In this document: positions 59,024 to 59,229 of the stretch, piece after piece
Position numbering within the stretch: position 1 is the stretch's first letter
How the letters are laid out: every line of letters begins with the position of its first letter
Assembly (NCBI GenBank): GCA_034211175.1
Contig: JAXHUH010000076.1
Span: forward strand, 1-59,229
From: JAXHUH01 sp034211175
GTDB lineage: Bacteria > Actinomycetota > Acidimicrobiia > Acidimicrobiales > CAIXPF01
Length of the DNA: 59,229 nt
Reading direction: 5' to 3'
Notes under the pieces: generated by a model
What the model was told of the DNA's origin: nothing
Database searches by the model: none
What the model saw: only the letters and a program-made list of their open reading frames with translations
Translations under genes and position numbers: made by a program

Positions 59024-59229
59024 GTGCACGCTCCGTCGGCCGACGAGGACGAGATGACCCAGCCTTCCCACTCCACCGGTCCTTCGCAGCAGGCTTCCGC
59101 AGCTGACGAGGGCGAGACCACCGGCGGAGGGGGAGGCACGACACCGGACGCGCCGGACACGGCGTCGTCCGACGAGAACGGGTCGTCCACCCCGGACGCC
59201 GAGCGCGCCGACGCGCCGCGCCCGGAGGC
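59024..59229 (+). CDS. Acidic, proline-rich protein N-terminus (partial)
   Basis: An open frame begins at GTG 59024 (or ATG 59054, after GAGGACGAG) and runs off the window. It encodes at least 58 residues rich in Ser, Thr, Asp, Glu, Pro and Gly (TTPDAPDTASSDENGSSTPDAERADAPRPE), a low-complexity N-terminus like those that precede membrane or kinase domains in actinobacteria. Nothing identifies the protein. The low-complexity composition makes the frame less certain than a folded domain would. Confidence 0.45.
   Translation, partial: MHAPSADEDEMTQPSHSTGPSQQASAADEGETTGGGGGTTPDAPDTASSDENGSSTPDAERADAPRPE

Noticed and set aside
1..59229. tRNA or rRNA genes
   Set aside because: I looked for T-loop and anticodon-arm patterns by eye in the intergenic regions and saw none; a tRNAscan run would settle it.

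Overview
The window is about 59 kb of very GC-rich DNA with dense, frequently overlapping genes (ATGA and GTGA junctions) and many GTG starts. A four-gene 'conservon' (sensor kinase, roadblock, DUF742, Ras-like GTPase), a secretin-free Tad/Flp pilus locus, an A-family DNA polymerase without a 5'-nuclease domain, PadR/HAAS genes and a type 3 glutaredoxin-free redoxin point to an actinobacterium (Actinomycetota). The mix resembles Acidimicrobiia, but no rRNA or marker gene here proves that. It looks chromosomal. The only mobile-element trace is the last 33 codons of a probable IS110-type transposase at the left edge, followed by an inverted repeat. I found no tRNA, rRNA or CRISPR array.

Left part (1-24 kb): an alkA-like glycosylase and an ATP-dependent ligase (overlapping pair); a PadR regulator with three tandem HAAS-type membrane proteins; a low-molecular-weight tyrosine phosphatase overlapping a fructosamine-kinase-like gene; an SDR and an amidohydrolase; a large exonuclease/DNA polymerase; the cvnABCD conservon; an M20 peptidase; a sugar nucleotidyltransferase; a YacP-like nuclease; a cyclic-nucleotide-binding protein; a GntR/EamA pair with a clear operator; and a KaiC-like ATPase facing a MerR-receiver/roadblock pair.

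Middle part (24-38 kb): tsaC, an alcohol dehydrogenase, an S9 peptidase with an upstream membrane protein, two adjacent paralogous LuxR-type ATPase regulators bordered by unusual repeats, a 62-residue protein, acylphosphatase and Maf. Then (38-46.5 kb) comes a compact Tad pilus locus: flp, cpaB, cpaF, tadB, tadC, tadE, tadG, a facing lipoprotein redoxin, and a second pilin-like gene lacking the conserved Glu+5.

Right part (46.5-59 kb): a GH3 glycosidase, an orphan ParA with a small membrane partner, an orphan molybdopterin-dehydrogenase large subunit, a secreted PPC-domain protein with an HEXXH motif, a small zinc-ribbon-like protein, a LysR regulator, a threonine-rich lipoprotein, an unknown protein, YceI, and the start of an acidic, proline-rich protein running off the edge.

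Two genome-level signals stand out. About a dozen transcription-unit first genes carry a TANNNT -10 box ending 6-8 nt before the start codon, and have no Shine-Dalgarno, so they are probably leaderless; other unit-first genes have a Shine-Dalgarno instead. Repeats also cluster in intergenic DNA: three copies of a 50-bp palindromic element, a 38-bp tandem array of small hairpins, and a 17-bp tandem repeat at the end of the S9 gene.
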